A DNA stretch of 57,300 nucleotides from JBKECO01 sp047974745 (GCA_047974745.1 JBKECO010000032.1:1-57300), one strand, 5' to 3'; positions 18,485 to 28,309 are shown, counted from the stretch's first letter. Translations and numbers: made by a program. The notes: generated from the letters alone by a model not told the origin.

Positions 18485-19463
18485 AAAAAGACAGATCGTT
18501 TTTTGGGCATTAAGCAGCCTGATCCTGTTATCCGGTGTGTACCTGGCCATAGTGTCAGGTGCAACGGATATAAGTGTCAGTCAAATTGTACAGGGACTGC
18601 TCTCTCACTCTGATACCTTGGAAATCACCTTGATTCGAGATGTGAGGATCCCCAGAGTGATCGCTGTTCTCATGACTGGTGGAATACTAGGTATAACGGG
18701 CGCCATGATTCAAGGTGTGACAAGGAACCCCATCGCAGAACCGTCTTTGATCGGTGTCAGTCAGGGAGCGACTTTTGTAGTTGCAGTTTTTTTTGTGGCA
18801 GGAATCGCTGTTACAACATTTCATACGATGATTGCCGCTTTCATTGGAGCGGCATTTTCAGGTTCCCTGGTTATTATATTTTTGTCAAATCGAAAGAATA
18901 GAAATTCAATGACCAAGATCCTGCTTGCAGGTACCGCCATAAGTACGCTCTTCATTTCCCTTACAACAATCATTGGCTTTTTGTCGAACAAGGCACAGTT
19001 CATTGCATTCTGGATCGCCGGAGGATTTCGAAACGTGACATGGATAGACTGTTATATTTCGATTTTCTTCGCCGCCACTGGCCTTATTTTTGCATTTCTC
19101 ATGGCAAAAAAAATCAATACCCTGAGCTTGGGAGATGATATTGCTATTGGACTTGGCGAGAATCCGGGAAGAATCAGACTAGTGGTATTGCTGGCGATGA
19201 TCGTGCTCAGTGCAGTGGCAGTTGCCATTGGAAAAAATATTGTATTTGTAGGCTTGATCGTTCCCCAGATATCACGAAAATGGTTAGGTGAGGATTATAA
19301 AGTGGTGCTTCCGGCGTCTTTTATTCTAGGTGCTCTGCTTTTGACCTATTCAGATATTGCAGCACGTCTTCTTCTTGATCCCTATGAAATGCCGATCGGT
19401 ATTTTTACGGCAATCATTGGTGTTCCGTTCTTCTTAGCGGTAGCCAGAAAGGAGAAGGGATAG
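18471..19463 (+). CDS. Iron/metallophore ABC transporter permease (FecCD family)
   Basis: Permease of 330 aa with about ten membrane helices. Conserved FecCD segments are seen: RIPRVIAVLMTGGILGITGAMIQ, TRNPIAEPSLIGVSQGA and, toward the C-terminus, GLIVPQISRKWLGEDYK. It starts inside the end of the binding-protein gene (14-base overlap) and ends one base before the second permease, so the four transporter genes form a tight operon. Confidence 0.92.
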   Translation: MKESKKRQIVFWALSSLILLSGVYLAIVSGATDISVSQIVQGLLSHSDTLEITLIRDVRIPRVIAVLMTGGILGITGAMIQGVTRNPIAEPSLIGVSQGATFVVAVFFVAGIAVTTFHTMIAAFIGAAFSGSLVIIFLSNRKNRNSMTKILLAGTAISTLFISLTTIIGFLSNKAQFIAFWIAGGFRNVTWIDCYISIFFAATGLIFAFLMAKKINTLSLGDDIAIGLGENPGRIRLVVLLAMIVLSAVAVAIGKNIVFVGLIVPQISRKWLGEDYKVVLPASFILGALLLTYSDIAARLLLDPYEMPIGIFTAIIGVPFFLAVARKEKG

Positions 19464-19464
19464 T

Positions 19465-20472
19465 ATGAGACCTATGAGAAAAAGACTGGTTCAGGTTGTC
19501 CTGCTACTGATCGTTTTTGCTATGGTAATTATTTATATGAGCTGGGGCAGCTACACCATGTCCTTTATGGAGATCATGAACACTCTGGCTGGGAATGGTG
19601 AAAAATTTCAGAACGTTACGATTTTTGACATACGTATGCCCAGACTTATCGTTGCCATTCTCGTTGCAGTGGCACTTTCTACATCAGGAGCGCTGCTTCA
19701 GACAATGACAAAGAATGATCTTGCAGATCCGGGAATCATTGGAATCAACGCTGGAGCAGCTACAGCTGCAGTTATGTTCATTTCGCTCAGCACCACGAAT
19801 TATACTCAGGAGCTTGGGGGACTCTCTATTTATGTGCTGCCATTTCTCGCAATGCTGGGGGCGCTGTGCACAGCAGGGGTACTGTACTTTCTGGCTGGTA
19901 GAGGACATATCAGACCAAAGCGTCTTTTGCTGATGGGTCTTGGTATTCAAGCAGGAATGAATGCATTGATCATATTGATGACATTTCGAAATGGTGCCGG
20001 AGATTACAATCGTGTGCTGGTATGGATATCAGGAAGCCTCTGGGGCGCTGGATGGGATTATGTCAAAATACTCACACCAGTCGTTCTGATCCTGTTTGCT
20101 GCTACTTTTGTCATGTGGAAAAAGCTGGATGTATTTATGCTGTCGGATGAACACGTCGTTTCGCTTGGACTAAATATCAACAGAGAGAGAAAGAGATTTT
20201 TGCTCTATGCAGTGCTGCTGGCAGGCGCAGCCACTGCCTTTGCCGGAAATATCGGTTTTATCGGACTGGTATGTCCGCATATGGCAAGAAGGCTGGTGGG
20301 ATCCTATCATAAGTACTGTATTCCGGTGTCAGCAATGATTGCAGTCGTATTTATTCTGCTGGCAGATTCCGTTTCCAGAAATCTGTTTTCGCCAATCGAG
20401 ATACCGGTGGGAATCACCTTGTCCTTATTTGGAGTTCCCTATTTCATCTATTTACTAATGAAGGAGAATTAA
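19465..20472 (+). CDS. Iron/metallophore ABC transporter permease (FecCD family)
   Basis: Second permease, 335 aa, partner of the preceding one. FecCD motifs: IRMPRLIVAILVAVALSTSGALLQ, KNDLADPGIIGINAGA, GFIGLVCPHMARRLVG. Heterodimeric FecC/FecD-type transporters import ferric siderophores. A single base separates it from the ATPase gene that follows. Confidence 0.92.
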   Translation: MRPMRKRLVQVVLLLIVFAMVIIYMSWGSYTMSFMEIMNTLAGNGEKFQNVTIFDIRMPRLIVAILVAVALSTSGALLQTMTKNDLADPGIIGINAGAATAAVMFISLSTTNYTQELGGLSIYVLPFLAMLGALCTAGVLYFLAGRGHIRPKRLLLMGLGIQAGMNALIILMTFRNGAGDYNRVLVWISGSLWGAGWDYVKILTPVVLILFAATFVMWKKLDVFMLSDEHVVSLGLNINRERKRFLLYAVLLAGAATAFAGNIGFIGLVCPHMARRLVGSYHKYCIPVSAMIAVVFILLADSVSRNLFSPIEIPVGITLSLFGVPYFIYLLMKEN

Positions 20473-20473
20473 C

Positions 20474-21259
20474 ATGGAAGCCATACGTGTGGAACAGCTT
20501 AAAGTCGCATATGATGATCTGACCGTAATTGAAGATATGAACCTGAAAATACCAAAAGGTCTTGTCAGTGTCATGATCGGTGCAAATGGCTGTGGAAAGT
20601 CGACCCTGCTAAAGACGATAGCCCGTGTAATCAAGCCGGTGCGTGGTGAAATATACATCAATGGGAATAATATTACAAATACAAAAGAAAAGGACATCGC
20701 AAAGACCGTGGCGTTCCTACCCCAGGGGCCGGTCAGTCCGGGCGGAATCTCAATCAGGGAGCTGATCGCATTCGGAAGATATCCGCACCAGAGCCTTGTG
20801 GGCGGAATGAGTCACCATGATCAGGAGGTCATTGACTGGGCACTTGAGGAAACAGCTCTTACAGATCTGGCAAACAGAAGCATCGATAATCTTTCCGGAG
20901 GCCAAAGGCAGAGGGCGTGGATCGCCATGACTCTGGCACAGGAGACAGAAATCATTTTACTGGATGAACCGACGACTTATCTTGACATGTCACATCAGCT
21001 AGAGGTTTTGGAAGTTCTGCAAAATCTGAATAAAAAACAGAATAAAACGATCGTGATCGTATTGCATGAGCTGAATAATGCATGCCAGTTCGGGGATCAT
21101 CTGATCGGCATGAAAAAAGGGAAGATCATATGTGAAGGCAACCCAAAGGAAGTCATTACAGAAGAGACTCTGCAGGAGATCTACGGAATTCAGGCCGTTC
21201 TGCAAATGAGCAGGGACGGGTCTTATCCGATCTGCGTGGAATATCAGCTGAGCAGATAG
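20474..21259 (+). CDS. Iron/metallophore ABC transporter ATP-binding protein (FecE/FepC type)
   Basis: ATPase of 261 aa that powers the FecCD transporter. Walker A GANGCGKSTLL, Q-loop LPQGPVSPGG, signature LSGGQRQRAWIAM, Walker B IILLDEPTTYLD and switch His in VLHELNNA are all intact. It is typical in length. The next gene, a peptidase, starts 30 bases on in the same direction with no terminator between, so the operon appears to continue. Confidence 0.93.
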   Translation: MEAIRVEQLKVAYDDLTVIEDMNLKIPKGLVSVMIGANGCGKSTLLKTIARVIKPVRGEIYINGNNITNTKEKDIAKTVAFLPQGPVSPGGISIRELIAFGRYPHQSLVGGMSHHDQEVIDWALEETALTDLANRSIDNLSGGQRQRAWIAMTLAQETEIILLDEPTTYLDMSHQLEVLEVLQNLNKKQNKTIVIVLHELNNACQFGDHLIGMKKGKIICEGNPKEVITEETLQEIYGIQAVLQMSRDGSYPICVEYQLSR

Positions 21260-21289
21260 GAAGGGGTCGGATGAGGAGAGTATAAGAAT

Positions 21290-22729
21290 ATGAAAAGTAT
21301 AATACAAACACTGCTTGAGTTGATACCGGACTTTCAGAATTTTTATACCATGGATGAATTTGATGCAAGTTCGAGACAGCTGGCAGTAAAATATCCGGAT
21401 CACGTCACACTGCTAGATTTGGGCAAGACCCGTGAGGGTCACTCGATTCTGTGCCTAAAGATCGGAAATGGGAGCAAAAATGCATTAATGTTCGGTTGTC
21501 CCCATCCGAATGAGCCCATCGGCTCCATGCTGCTGGAATATTTTGCAGATGCCCTGGCATCGAAATCACAGATCAGAAGTGCATTTGACTTTACCTGGTA
21601 TCTTGTAAAGGTATGGGATGTGGATGGATACCGACTCAATGAGGGATGGCTAAAGGGACCATTCAATCTATACCAATATTCCAGAAATGTATTCCGGCCA
21701 GCTGGAAATGCCCAGGTGGACTGGTCTTTTCCTGTCGACCATAAAAAAATGCATTGGACTACGCCATTACCGGAAACCGAAGTCATGATGCATCTGATCG
21801 ATGAGATTGAGCCGGTCTTTACTTACTCATTGCATAATTCCGGTTTTAGCGGTGTGTACTGGTATCTGACAAAAGAGATGGAAACAATCTATGACTCCTT
21901 GCGAGCAGTACCGGAGAAGTTCAATATTCCAGTCCATGTAGGCGAGGCGGAAGGTCCGGAGATCATCACTTTTTCCAAGGCAGTCTACAGTAGTGAAGGA
22001 GGAATACGGCATATTTATGACTTTATGGAGGAGCTTGGGGAGAAGAATCCGGAGAACATCCTAAAGGTTGGTACTACTAGCTCTGATTATTCACAGATGA
22101 AGTTCAATACGGTCACATTGATCACGGAGCTGCCGTATTTTTACGATGAACGAGTAGGAAATAGTAATTTGACGAATATCTTACGCAGAAATGTAGCGTT
22201 AGAAAAGCTGGATTGGAATGAAAAAGCCGATCAATTTCTTATGGACAGTATTCGCAGTCATGGAGATCTTTTGCAAAAAGACAATCCCTTTATGCTGGCA
22301 ATAAAGTCGTTTTCGTCAGGCAGCTATGATGCATCAGCAAAGAAGGCGATCGAAACAGATCCAGCCTATAATGTAAAAGTATCCGTCGCTGAGGTATTTG
22401 ACAATCTTTTGACCTCCAAGTTCTATAAGCTTTTGAGCTTTGGTATGCTGGTAAGAATGTACGAATATGAACTGAATCAATTTGAGCAGAAACAATATAC
22501 AAAAGAATCTATCCAAAAGAAAGAATTTGTATTAAGATTAAAAAAAGCCCTGATTCAGGCAGATGACAAACATAAGCAGTTATGTGAAGATCTCGAACGA
22601 GAACTCCATTATAAGGTGATTCCAATTAAGACACTAGTCGCAATTCAGCTCGAAAGTGGGATGATCTGTGCAAGCGAAGTCGAAGCATTAACAGGCCGGG
22701 GTCTTGATAATAGAGGTAATACAAAATAA
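21290..22729 (+). CDS. M14-family zinc carboxypeptidase-like protein
   Basis: Predicted cytoplasmic zinc metallopeptidase of 479 aa. An HXXE zinc-binding motif occurs in CPHPNEP near residue 70, a downstream His ligand in YSLHNSG near residue 181, and a candidate catalytic Glu in LITELPYF near residue 279, in the order expected for M14 carboxypeptidases. About 180 further residues at the C-terminus are helical and unassigned. No signal peptide is visible. It lies directly after the metallophore ATPase and before an M20 peptidase, suggesting intracellular trimming of an imported peptide or peptidic chelator; that role is inference. A GAGGAG lies 11 bases before the ATG. Confidence 0.75.
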   Translation: MKSIIQTLLELIPDFQNFYTMDEFDASSRQLAVKYPDHVTLLDLGKTREGHSILCLKIGNGSKNALMFGCPHPNEPIGSMLLEYFADALASKSQIRSAFDFTWYLVKVWDVDGYRLNEGWLKGPFNLYQYSRNVFRPAGNAQVDWSFPVDHKKMHWTTPLPETEVMMHLIDEIEPVFTYSLHNSGFSGVYWYLTKEMETIYDSLRAVPEKFNIPVHVGEAEGPEIITFSKAVYSSEGGIRHIYDFMEELGEKNPENILKVGTTSSDYSQMKFNTVTLITELPYFYDERVGNSNLTNILRRNVALEKLDWNEKADQFLMDSIRSHGDLLQKDNPFMLAIKSFSSGSYDASAKKAIETDPAYNVKVSVAEVFDNLLTSKFYKLLSFGMLVRMYEYELNQFEQKQYTKESIQKKEFVLRLKKALIQADDKHKQLCEDLERELHYKVIPIKTLVAIQLESGMICASEVEALTGRGLDNRGNTK

Positions 22730-22737
22730 GGAGCGAT

Positions 22738-24408
22738 ATGAATCTGCAAAATAGAATTCTGGAGATATTATCAGATATTGTGAAAATCGACAGTATAACG
22801 GATACAGAAAGTGAGAAGGCAGCAGGGGAGTGGATATTTGGCTGTATGTCTGCAATGGAGTATTTTCAACAAAAGCCAAAGCAACTTGGAAGCTACAGGA
22901 TCGAAGGAGATCCTCTGTGTCGCACAATTCCATATGGACTTGTGAAGGGTTCTAGCTCAAAAACGATCGTTTTAATGGGACATTATGATGTGGTTGGGAT
23001 TGGTGATTATTCCACACTTGGAGTAAAAGCATTTGATATCGACTACTTAAAAGATCATTTATCAGATTTTGGAATCAGTGACGAGGCAAGAAAGGATCTT
23101 GAATCAGATGAATGGCTATTTGGAAGAGGCACCGCGGATATGAAGGGTGGTGTCAGCGTTGCACTGGCACTGCTTGAGGAATTGTCACAGAAAGAGGAAA
23201 ATCATATCAATTTGCTGATGCTTGCTGTTCCTGATGAAGAATCCTATTCCACCGGAATGAGGGCAGCAGGAAAGCTTCTGCTGGAATTGAAAGAGCAATG
23301 GAATCTGGAATATGAGCTTTTGATCGACCCAGAGCCAAACAGTCGCACTGAAGAAAAGCAGATCGTACAGATTGGAACCGGTGGGAAGTGTATGCCGGTC
23401 ATCATGGTTCAGGGTGAAAAAACCCATATAGCCAAATGCTTTGAAGGGCTGAATCCGATCGGGATCTTAAGCGAGATCTATATGGAGACCGAGTTATCCA
23501 TGGCCTTTACCGATCAGTATGATGGAGAGACGACAGTGCCTCCTACCTGGCATTTCTTCAAAGATCAAAAGAAAGAATATGACGTATCTGTACCGGAACG
23601 GGCTGCTGGCTATTTCAGCGTTATTAGTTTCTACACCACGCCGGATGAAATTTTAAACAAGTTGCTGCCTATTGCAGAACAGGCATTTGACCGATATGTC
23701 AACAGGGTAAAGACCAAATACGAGGAGTATAAGAAGCAGAGTCTAATAAAACTGACTCACGAGATTACTTACGAGCCGAGGGTCATGACTTACGAGCAGC
23801 TGATCGAATATTGCCGGACAAACAAGGGATCAAAATTCACTGCATTTTACGAGGGACTCCTCCAGGAGACAGGAGACAAGATCCATAAGGGAGAACTAAA
23901 TTATCCAAGTGCAGTGATCGAGGTTATGGAGGAGGTTCTGATTTTTTCCGATATCAAACATCCACTGGTTCTGATTGGATTTGCTCCACCATACTATCAG
24001 CCTGTGAACAGCTATAAGATAGAGGGAAAGGGACATAAGGCCAAAGCCATGTTTACTCAACTGCAGAACTTTGCAATGGATGCATTCCAGCTGCCGATCA
24101 TCAGTGAAAATTATGCGCCGGGTCTTTCGGACTGCAGTTACTGTGCCTGTGAAAAAAGCTTTGACTATTCTGTTTTTTCAAAGAATAATCCTCTGTGGGG
24201 TCATGTCTACCAAATAGATTTTGAGACGATCGAAGCATTGAATATTCCATTTTTGATACTTGGACCCTGGGGCAAGAGTTACCACACGATTGATGAACGT
24301 GTCAATAAAAAGAGTCTGCTTGTGGAATTGCCGGCGATGATCAAAGATCTGATGAACTTTATAGAACAAATGGACTTTATAGAACAAATGGACGCAAAAA
24401 AGGAATGA
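22738..24408 (+). CDS. M20-family metallopeptidase, RocB-like
   Basis: Predicted di-zinc M20/M25/M40 amidohydrolase of 556 aa, matching the length and layout of RocB, a protein of arginine-degradation operons whose exact activity is undefined. Seen: HYDVVG (H81, D83 as metal ligand and catalytic Asp), GRGTADMKGG with the bridging Asp near 132, and the PDEES Glu pair near 165. A long insert relative to short M20 enzymes is normal for RocB. AAGGAG overlaps the stop of the previous gene. Its 3' end carries an 18-base tandem duplication encoding FIEQMD twice. Partnered with the M14 enzyme, it may hydrolyse peptides; no arginine catabolic genes are nearby. Confidence 0.8.
   Translation: MNLQNRILEILSDIVKIDSITDTESEKAAGEWIFGCMSAMEYFQQKPKQLGSYRIEGDPLCRTIPYGLVKGSSSKTIVLMGHYDVVGIGDYSTLGVKAFDIDYLKDHLSDFGISDEARKDLESDEWLFGRGTADMKGGVSVALALLEELSQKEENHINLLMLAVPDEESYSTGMRAAGKLLLELKEQWNLEYELLIDPEPNSRTEEKQIVQIGTGGKCMPVIMVQGEKTHIAKCFEGLNPIGILSEIYMETELSMAFTDQYDGETTVPPTWHFFKDQKKEYDVSVPERAAGYFSVISFYTTPDEILNKLLPIAEQAFDRYVNRVKTKYEEYKKQSLIKLTHEITYEPRVMTYEQLIEYCRTNKGSKFTAFYEGLLQETGDKIHKGELNYPSAVIEVMEEVLIFSDIKHPLVLIGFAPPYYQPVNSYKIEGKGHKAKAMFTQLQNFAMDAFQLPIISENYAPGLSDCSYCACEKSFDYSVFSKNNPLWGHVYQIDFETIEALNIPFLILGPWGKSYHTIDERVNKKSLLVELPAMIKDLMNFIEQMDFIEQMDAKKE
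24357..24392 (+). repeat. 18-base tandem duplication in the 3' end of the M20 peptidase gene
   Basis: CTTTATAGAACAAATGGA is repeated twice head to tail (24357-24374 and 24375-24392), keeping the frame and duplicating six residues close to the C-terminus. It looks like a recent slippage event of little functional weight. Confidence 0.9.
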
Positions 24409-24411
24409 TTT

Positions 24412-24879
24412 ATGTTTAAAGAGATGAGAAGAACGGATCGTGCGATATCTGCAGAAATGATCTATGAGACTTTGAAGACAGGGATGGAAGGTGTGTTCGT
24501 GACGAGCGGAGAGAATGGGTATCCGACTGCAACACCTTTTAACTATGTGGTAATTGATAAGGATATCTATGTACACTGCTTTGGGAAATCGAGCAATACC
24601 AAGGATAATGTGCAATTTAATGAAAAAGCATCCTTTACCTACGTCGGGGACACGAAATTGCTGCCCGATGAATTTGTATGCAACTATATCAGCATCATGG
24701 CGTTTGGAACTGCAAAGATCATCGAGTCGGAGGAGAAGCGAGAAGTATTAAGGGAATTCATTCGAAAATATTCACCTCTAATACTGGAAAAGGGATTTGC
24801 ACACGTAGATGAAGAAATCGGTAAGACAGTGGTGATCAAGCTGAATGTGGAATATATCACCGGAAAGCAACGAAAATAG
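24412..24879 (+). CDS. Pyridoxamine 5'-phosphate oxidase-like flavin protein (NimA-type)
   Basis: Small split-barrel FMN-binding protein of 155 aa. The N-terminal MRRTDRAIS and the ENGYPTATPFNYVVID strand pair match the family that contains NimA-like nitroimidazole reductases and other putative flavin reductases. It begins three bases after the M20 gene with AAAGGA upstream, so it is the last gene of the seven-gene run. Substrate unknown; the nitroimidazole link is only family similarity. Confidence 0.82.
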   Translation: MFKEMRRTDRAISAEMIYETLKTGMEGVFVTSGENGYPTATPFNYVVIDKDIYVHCFGKSSNTKDNVQFNEKASFTYVGDTKLLPDEFVCNYISIMAFGTAKIIESEEKREVLREFIRKYSPLILEKGFAHVDEEIGKTVVIKLNVEYITGKQRK

Positions 24880-24893
24880 GAGTGACCAGAGGG

Positions 24894-24923
24894 TCTGCTC
24901 ATAGGAGATCTCTTATGAGCAGA
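24894..24923. repeat. Hairpin at the convergent junction of the NimA-like and PucR genes
   Basis: TCTGCTCATA and TATGAGCAGA form a perfect 10-base stem spanning the last codons of the minus-strand PucR gene. There is no T tract on either side, so it may stabilise or end transcripts from both directions, but it is not a canonical terminator. Confidence 0.5.
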
Positions 24924-26563
24924 GCAAGTTGATACTGAAGGTTAAGTGGATAGGAAAAAGGATCGCACATCAGGATTTGTTCGATTCTTTTTTTTCGTTG
25001 AAGCAGGGTGTTTTTATGGATAAAAAGGGAATCAGCTACTTCTCCGGGTGATGTAGGATTCTTCAGGATCATAACAAAGGTCAGAAAAAGCTGACTATCA
25101 TGAGCCTGATCATATTCGATCAGGGGAGACAGCAAATCGGCAGATCCTGCACCTAGGAACTGCAGTTGAGTATGGAACTGCTGATTGATATCACAAAGAA
25201 GTCGGTAATCTTTGTATTCTGCGTATGTGCCTGATTCCGAAAGCTTCCCGATCGTTCTGCCTGCTAGAAGTGCTTCTTCATAACTATTTTTTAATTTCAG
25301 AATGCCCGCATAGTAGTTTCCGATTCCTGCAAATATTCTGAAACCATCTTTGGTTGAGATAGAGGAGATCAGCTTGTTGCAGACCTTTACTGCGTACTCG
25401 GAATTTCTTTTCTGACTTCCTAGGTCGGATAAGAGTACAACCACCTTATCCTCTTGTGTATGAATCAAAAACGCAGAGGACATATTGGTCAGACTGGAGT
25501 AAATGGAATCGATCATAGGATGGAGAACCTGCAGTTCTTCGCTGTTGTATGCACTGTCGTCGTGATGAGATTGCCCGATCAGATGTATGACCATGACCAT
25601 ACGGAAATCAGCAATTGAAATATTCAAAGCACTCGCTTTTGCGATCGCAAGTGATTCATTTTCAAAATTGCCCTTTAAAATATTATAGATGAATTCCCTG
25701 CGATTCGTTGAGATCGCATGATTGATACGCACCTGATTCAGAGATATCATTGCTATGGTGCTTTTTGCCTGGCTGATGGAAATCTGGTCAAGCTCTGATA
25801 AATGCTGCGGTTCAAGAATCAGGAGGGAACCGTAATAATATGGAGCAAATGTGAGTGGTGTAATATAGACCTCAGCCTCAGAATCCGGAAGTGTTATGGT
25901 ATATTGCTCATTCTGATACAGCAGATCCAGGAGTTGTGTGGTCAGCAGGTCATCCAAATATTTGAGAAGACTCGAATCCAGATGAGATCCGGAACTCATC
26001 ACCCACTGATTTTCAGCGTCATAATATAAGACCTTATGATGAATCATCGTTTCCAGAACATGTAACAGCTCGCCAATATCTTTGCCCTGCAGAATGACCT
26101 TGGTCATTTCCTCATGAACATAGAGATGGTGCTTTAGATTCTTACTCTGAATGTTTAAGACCTTATCCATGACTGCAGTTATAATTTCTGAGTAGGTGAT
26201 GGGGCTTGGAATCATGATTACTGGGAAGCTTAGACGGTCTGCAGTAGCAATAAATTCTTTCGAAATCGTCTTCATCCAAGTATCTACATAGCAAAGAATC
26301 AGACCACTGCAGTCACATTTATTCAGGGCCTCTAGAATCTTGATCTGCGCTTTTTCATTTTGTGCCACGGCATACAGTGCTGAAATCACTAGTTCATAGC
26401 TGTCAAAAGGAAGATCCTCCTCCATGGAGGTTTCATCCGAATGAAAGGGAATTTCCAGAACACTGATTTTTTTAATGATACGATGTAGGCCTGCTTTTCC
26501 TGCAATGACCCTTCCATGTGCTAAAACATCAAGCGTCAGGGCGTCTTTTACCGTATAATCCAT
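24899..26563 (-). CDS. PucR-family transcriptional regulator
   Basis: Transcription factor of 554 aa. It has an N-terminal PucR sensory domain (VKDALTLDVLAHGRVIAGKAG), a central GGDEF-like degenerate region of the CdaR type, and a C-terminal PucR helix-turn-helix (LFIHKNTLLQRKKRIEQIL). Family members activate catabolic genes for purines, amino acids or related compounds. The start has GAGGG eight bases upstream. It lies 33 bases downstream of the BCCT transporter on the same strand and probably regulates that gene and perhaps the divergent or convergent neighbours. The effector is unknown. Confidence 0.85.
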   Translation of the reverse strand: MDYTVKDALTLDVLAHGRVIAGKAGLHRIIKKISVLEIPFHSDETSMEEDLPFDSYELVISALYAVAQNEKAQIKILEALNKCDCSGLILCYVDTWMKTISKEFIATADRLSFPVIMIPSPITYSEIITAVMDKVLNIQSKNLKHHLYVHEEMTKVILQGKDIGELLHVLETMIHHKVLYYDAENQWVMSSGSHLDSSLLKYLDDLLTTQLLDLLYQNEQYTITLPDSEAEVYITPLTFAPYYYGSLLILEPQHLSELDQISISQAKSTIAMISLNQVRINHAISTNRREFIYNILKGNFENESLAIAKASALNISIADFRMVMVIHLIGQSHHDDSAYNSEELQVLHPMIDSIYSSLTNMSSAFLIHTQEDKVVVLLSDLGSQKRNSEYAVKVCNKLISSISTKDGFRIFAGIGNYYAGILKLKNSYEEALLAGRTIGKLSESGTYAEYKDYRLLCDINQQFHTQLQFLGAGSADLLSPLIEYDQAHDSQLFLTFVMILKNPTSPGEVADSLFIHKNTLLQRKKRIEQILMCDPFSYPLNLQYQLALLIRDLL

Positions 26564-26596
26564 AGTTGCATCCCTCTTTATAAAGCAGTGCAGATT

Positions 26597-28159
26597 TTAA
26601 TCATCATAAGAGCGGAAGGGAAAATCGATCTCAGGATAGGTATCAGCTTTGATGTACAGCCCCATTTTTTTCTGTTCGAACTGGAGCTCCTTAATCAGAG
26701 AGATCACGACCAGTATTAAAATAATGGAAAATGGGAAGGCGACAATAATCAGCACATTCTGCAGTGCATCCAGACCACCTGCCAGAAGCAAAACAGCAGC
26801 GATCAGCGATAAGAGCAAGCCCCAGACTACCTTAACTTTATTATTGGGATTCAGATTTCCGTGCTCAGACTGCATAGCCAGAACATAGGTGGCAGAGTCT
26901 GCTGAAGTAACAAAAAATGTGCAGATCAGAATAATGGCCAGACCTGAAATCAGGGATGTCAGCGGGTATTCCTCAAGAACCCCGAATAGGATCTGTTCAA
27001 ATGGAAGCTGTGCTAGTGCCTTATTGGTGGTGACTGCATTGGTTGAAAGGACACCAAAGACAGAGAACCAAATAAAGGAAAAGCCAGAGGGAATCAGAAG
27101 TACATGTGTAAGAAACTCTCGAATCGTTCGTCCCTTTGAAATACGTGCAATAAAGACACCAACAAAAGGAGACCAGGAGATCCACCATGCCCAGTAGAGA
27201 ATGGTCCAATCCTGAATCCATTGCTGTTCCGTTGTACTTCCAGGTGCAGTTCGAAAACTCATGCGCGCAAAGTCATTCAGATATGCGCCGATACTCGATA
27301 CCAGATTATCCAGGATGAGTACCTTTGGACCGACACAAAGACCGAGAAACAAAAGAAGCCCAGCCAGAATCATATTAAAATTGGAAAGAATTCGGACACC
27401 ATTTCCCAGTCCGGATAAGGCTGATAATATAAAAAGAAAAGTTGCCACTGCAATAATAATAAGCTGGATCGTGCTGGAAAAAGGAACATCAAACAACTGA
27501 TTAAGACCGCCATTGATCTGAACGGCACCGTAACCTAGTGTTGTAGCGACACCAACTACAGTTGCAAAAATGGTAAGGCTGTCAATGATCTGACCAAGCA
27601 GACCACTGGTCTTTGCTCCAAAAAGTGGCTTAAGAGTGGCTGATATCAGAGTTGCTTCTTTTTTTCTGAACTGAAAATAGGCCAGTGACAGTCCGACGAT
27701 TGCATAAATCGCCCAAGCATGAATCCCATAATGAAAAAAGGAAAACTTCAAAGCATCGGAAAGTGCATCCTGACTATAGAGTTCTGCTTCTGGAGCTGAA
27801 ATTGCAAAATGCGAAAGTGGCTCTGCGGCACCATAAAAAACAAGTCCGATTCCCATACCAGCAGAAAACAGCATTGCAAGCCATGAGAATTTAGAGTATT
27901 CCGGCTTGGATTTGGGATCACCCAGACGGATCTTACTCATAGGACTCACAATCATATAAAAGCATACAACAACAAGCATTGTAACAAATGCAAGGTAATA
28001 CCAGTCAAAATTTGTTCCAATATATGTGCGGAGCGTGCCGGAAAGACGCTGGAACTGTGCAGGGAACACTAGGGCAAGAGCCACTACGACCAGGGAAACA
28101 GTTAGTGCGATCCAAAATGCTTTGGAAAGAAATTTGAGAACATCGAAAGGCTTTTTCAT
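26597..28159 (-). CDS. BCCT-family transporter (betaine/carnitine/choline type)
   Basis: Secondary transporter of 520 aa with about twelve membrane helices for a quaternary ammonium compound or related zwitterion. Seen: MGIGLVFYGAAEPLSHF, the glycine-rich helix of the family, and the tryptophan-rich WTILYWAWWISWSPFVGVF followed by ARISKGRT. ATG 28159 is preferred over an earlier ATG at 28192 because AAGGAG lies seven bases before it and BCCT proteins begin with a short cytoplasmic tail. No choline or carnitine lyase gene is in the window, so it may serve osmoprotection or feed a pathway encoded elsewhere. It is followed by the PucR gene. Confidence 0.92.
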   Translation of the reverse strand: MKKPFDVLKFLSKAFWIALTVSLVVVALALVFPAQFQRLSGTLRTYIGTNFDWYYLAFVTMLVVVCFYMIVSPMSKIRLGDPKSKPEYSKFSWLAMLFSAGMGIGLVFYGAAEPLSHFAISAPEAELYSQDALSDALKFSFFHYGIHAWAIYAIVGLSLAYFQFRKKEATLISATLKPLFGAKTSGLLGQIIDSLTIFATVVGVATTLGYGAVQINGGLNQLFDVPFSSTIQLIIIAVATFLFILSALSGLGNGVRILSNFNMILAGLLLFLGLCVGPKVLILDNLVSSIGAYLNDFARMSFRTAPGSTTEQQWIQDWTILYWAWWISWSPFVGVFIARISKGRTIREFLTHVLLIPSGFSFIWFSVFGVLSTNAVTTNKALAQLPFEQILFGVLEEYPLTSLISGLAIILICTFFVTSADSATYVLAMQSEHGNLNPNNKVKVVWGLLLSLIAAVLLLAGGLDALQNVLIIVAFPFSIILILVVISLIKELQFEQKKMGLYIKADTYPEIDFPFRSYDD

Positions 28160-28200
28160 AAACAGGCTCCTTTTTGCGAAAAACGTAAACATGCATAACG

Positions 28201-28239
28201 AGTTAAGGCCAAAATAAAGTTTGACCTTAACTTATTATA
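28201..28239 (-). promoter_or_regulatory. Candidate operator and -10 element of the BCCT/PucR unit
   Basis: On the minus strand a TATAAT (28234-28239) is followed by the inverted repeat AGTTAAGGTCA...TGGCCTTAACT (28232-28222 and 28211-28201, one mismatch), placing the repeat over the expected start site. This is consistent with a regulator site, possibly for PucR. No good -35 element was found. Confidence 0.4.
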
Positions 28240-28309
28240 TATAATATTTCGAAAAAAGAAATGTGTTTTTTACAAATAGCAGGATAAACAGTGGAATTTT
28301 ATCCGTTTT

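Noticed and set aside
24357..24392. 18-base duplication in the M20 gene as an insertion or recombination site
   Set aside because: It is a simple in-frame tandem duplication at the end of a coding sequence; slippage explains it.
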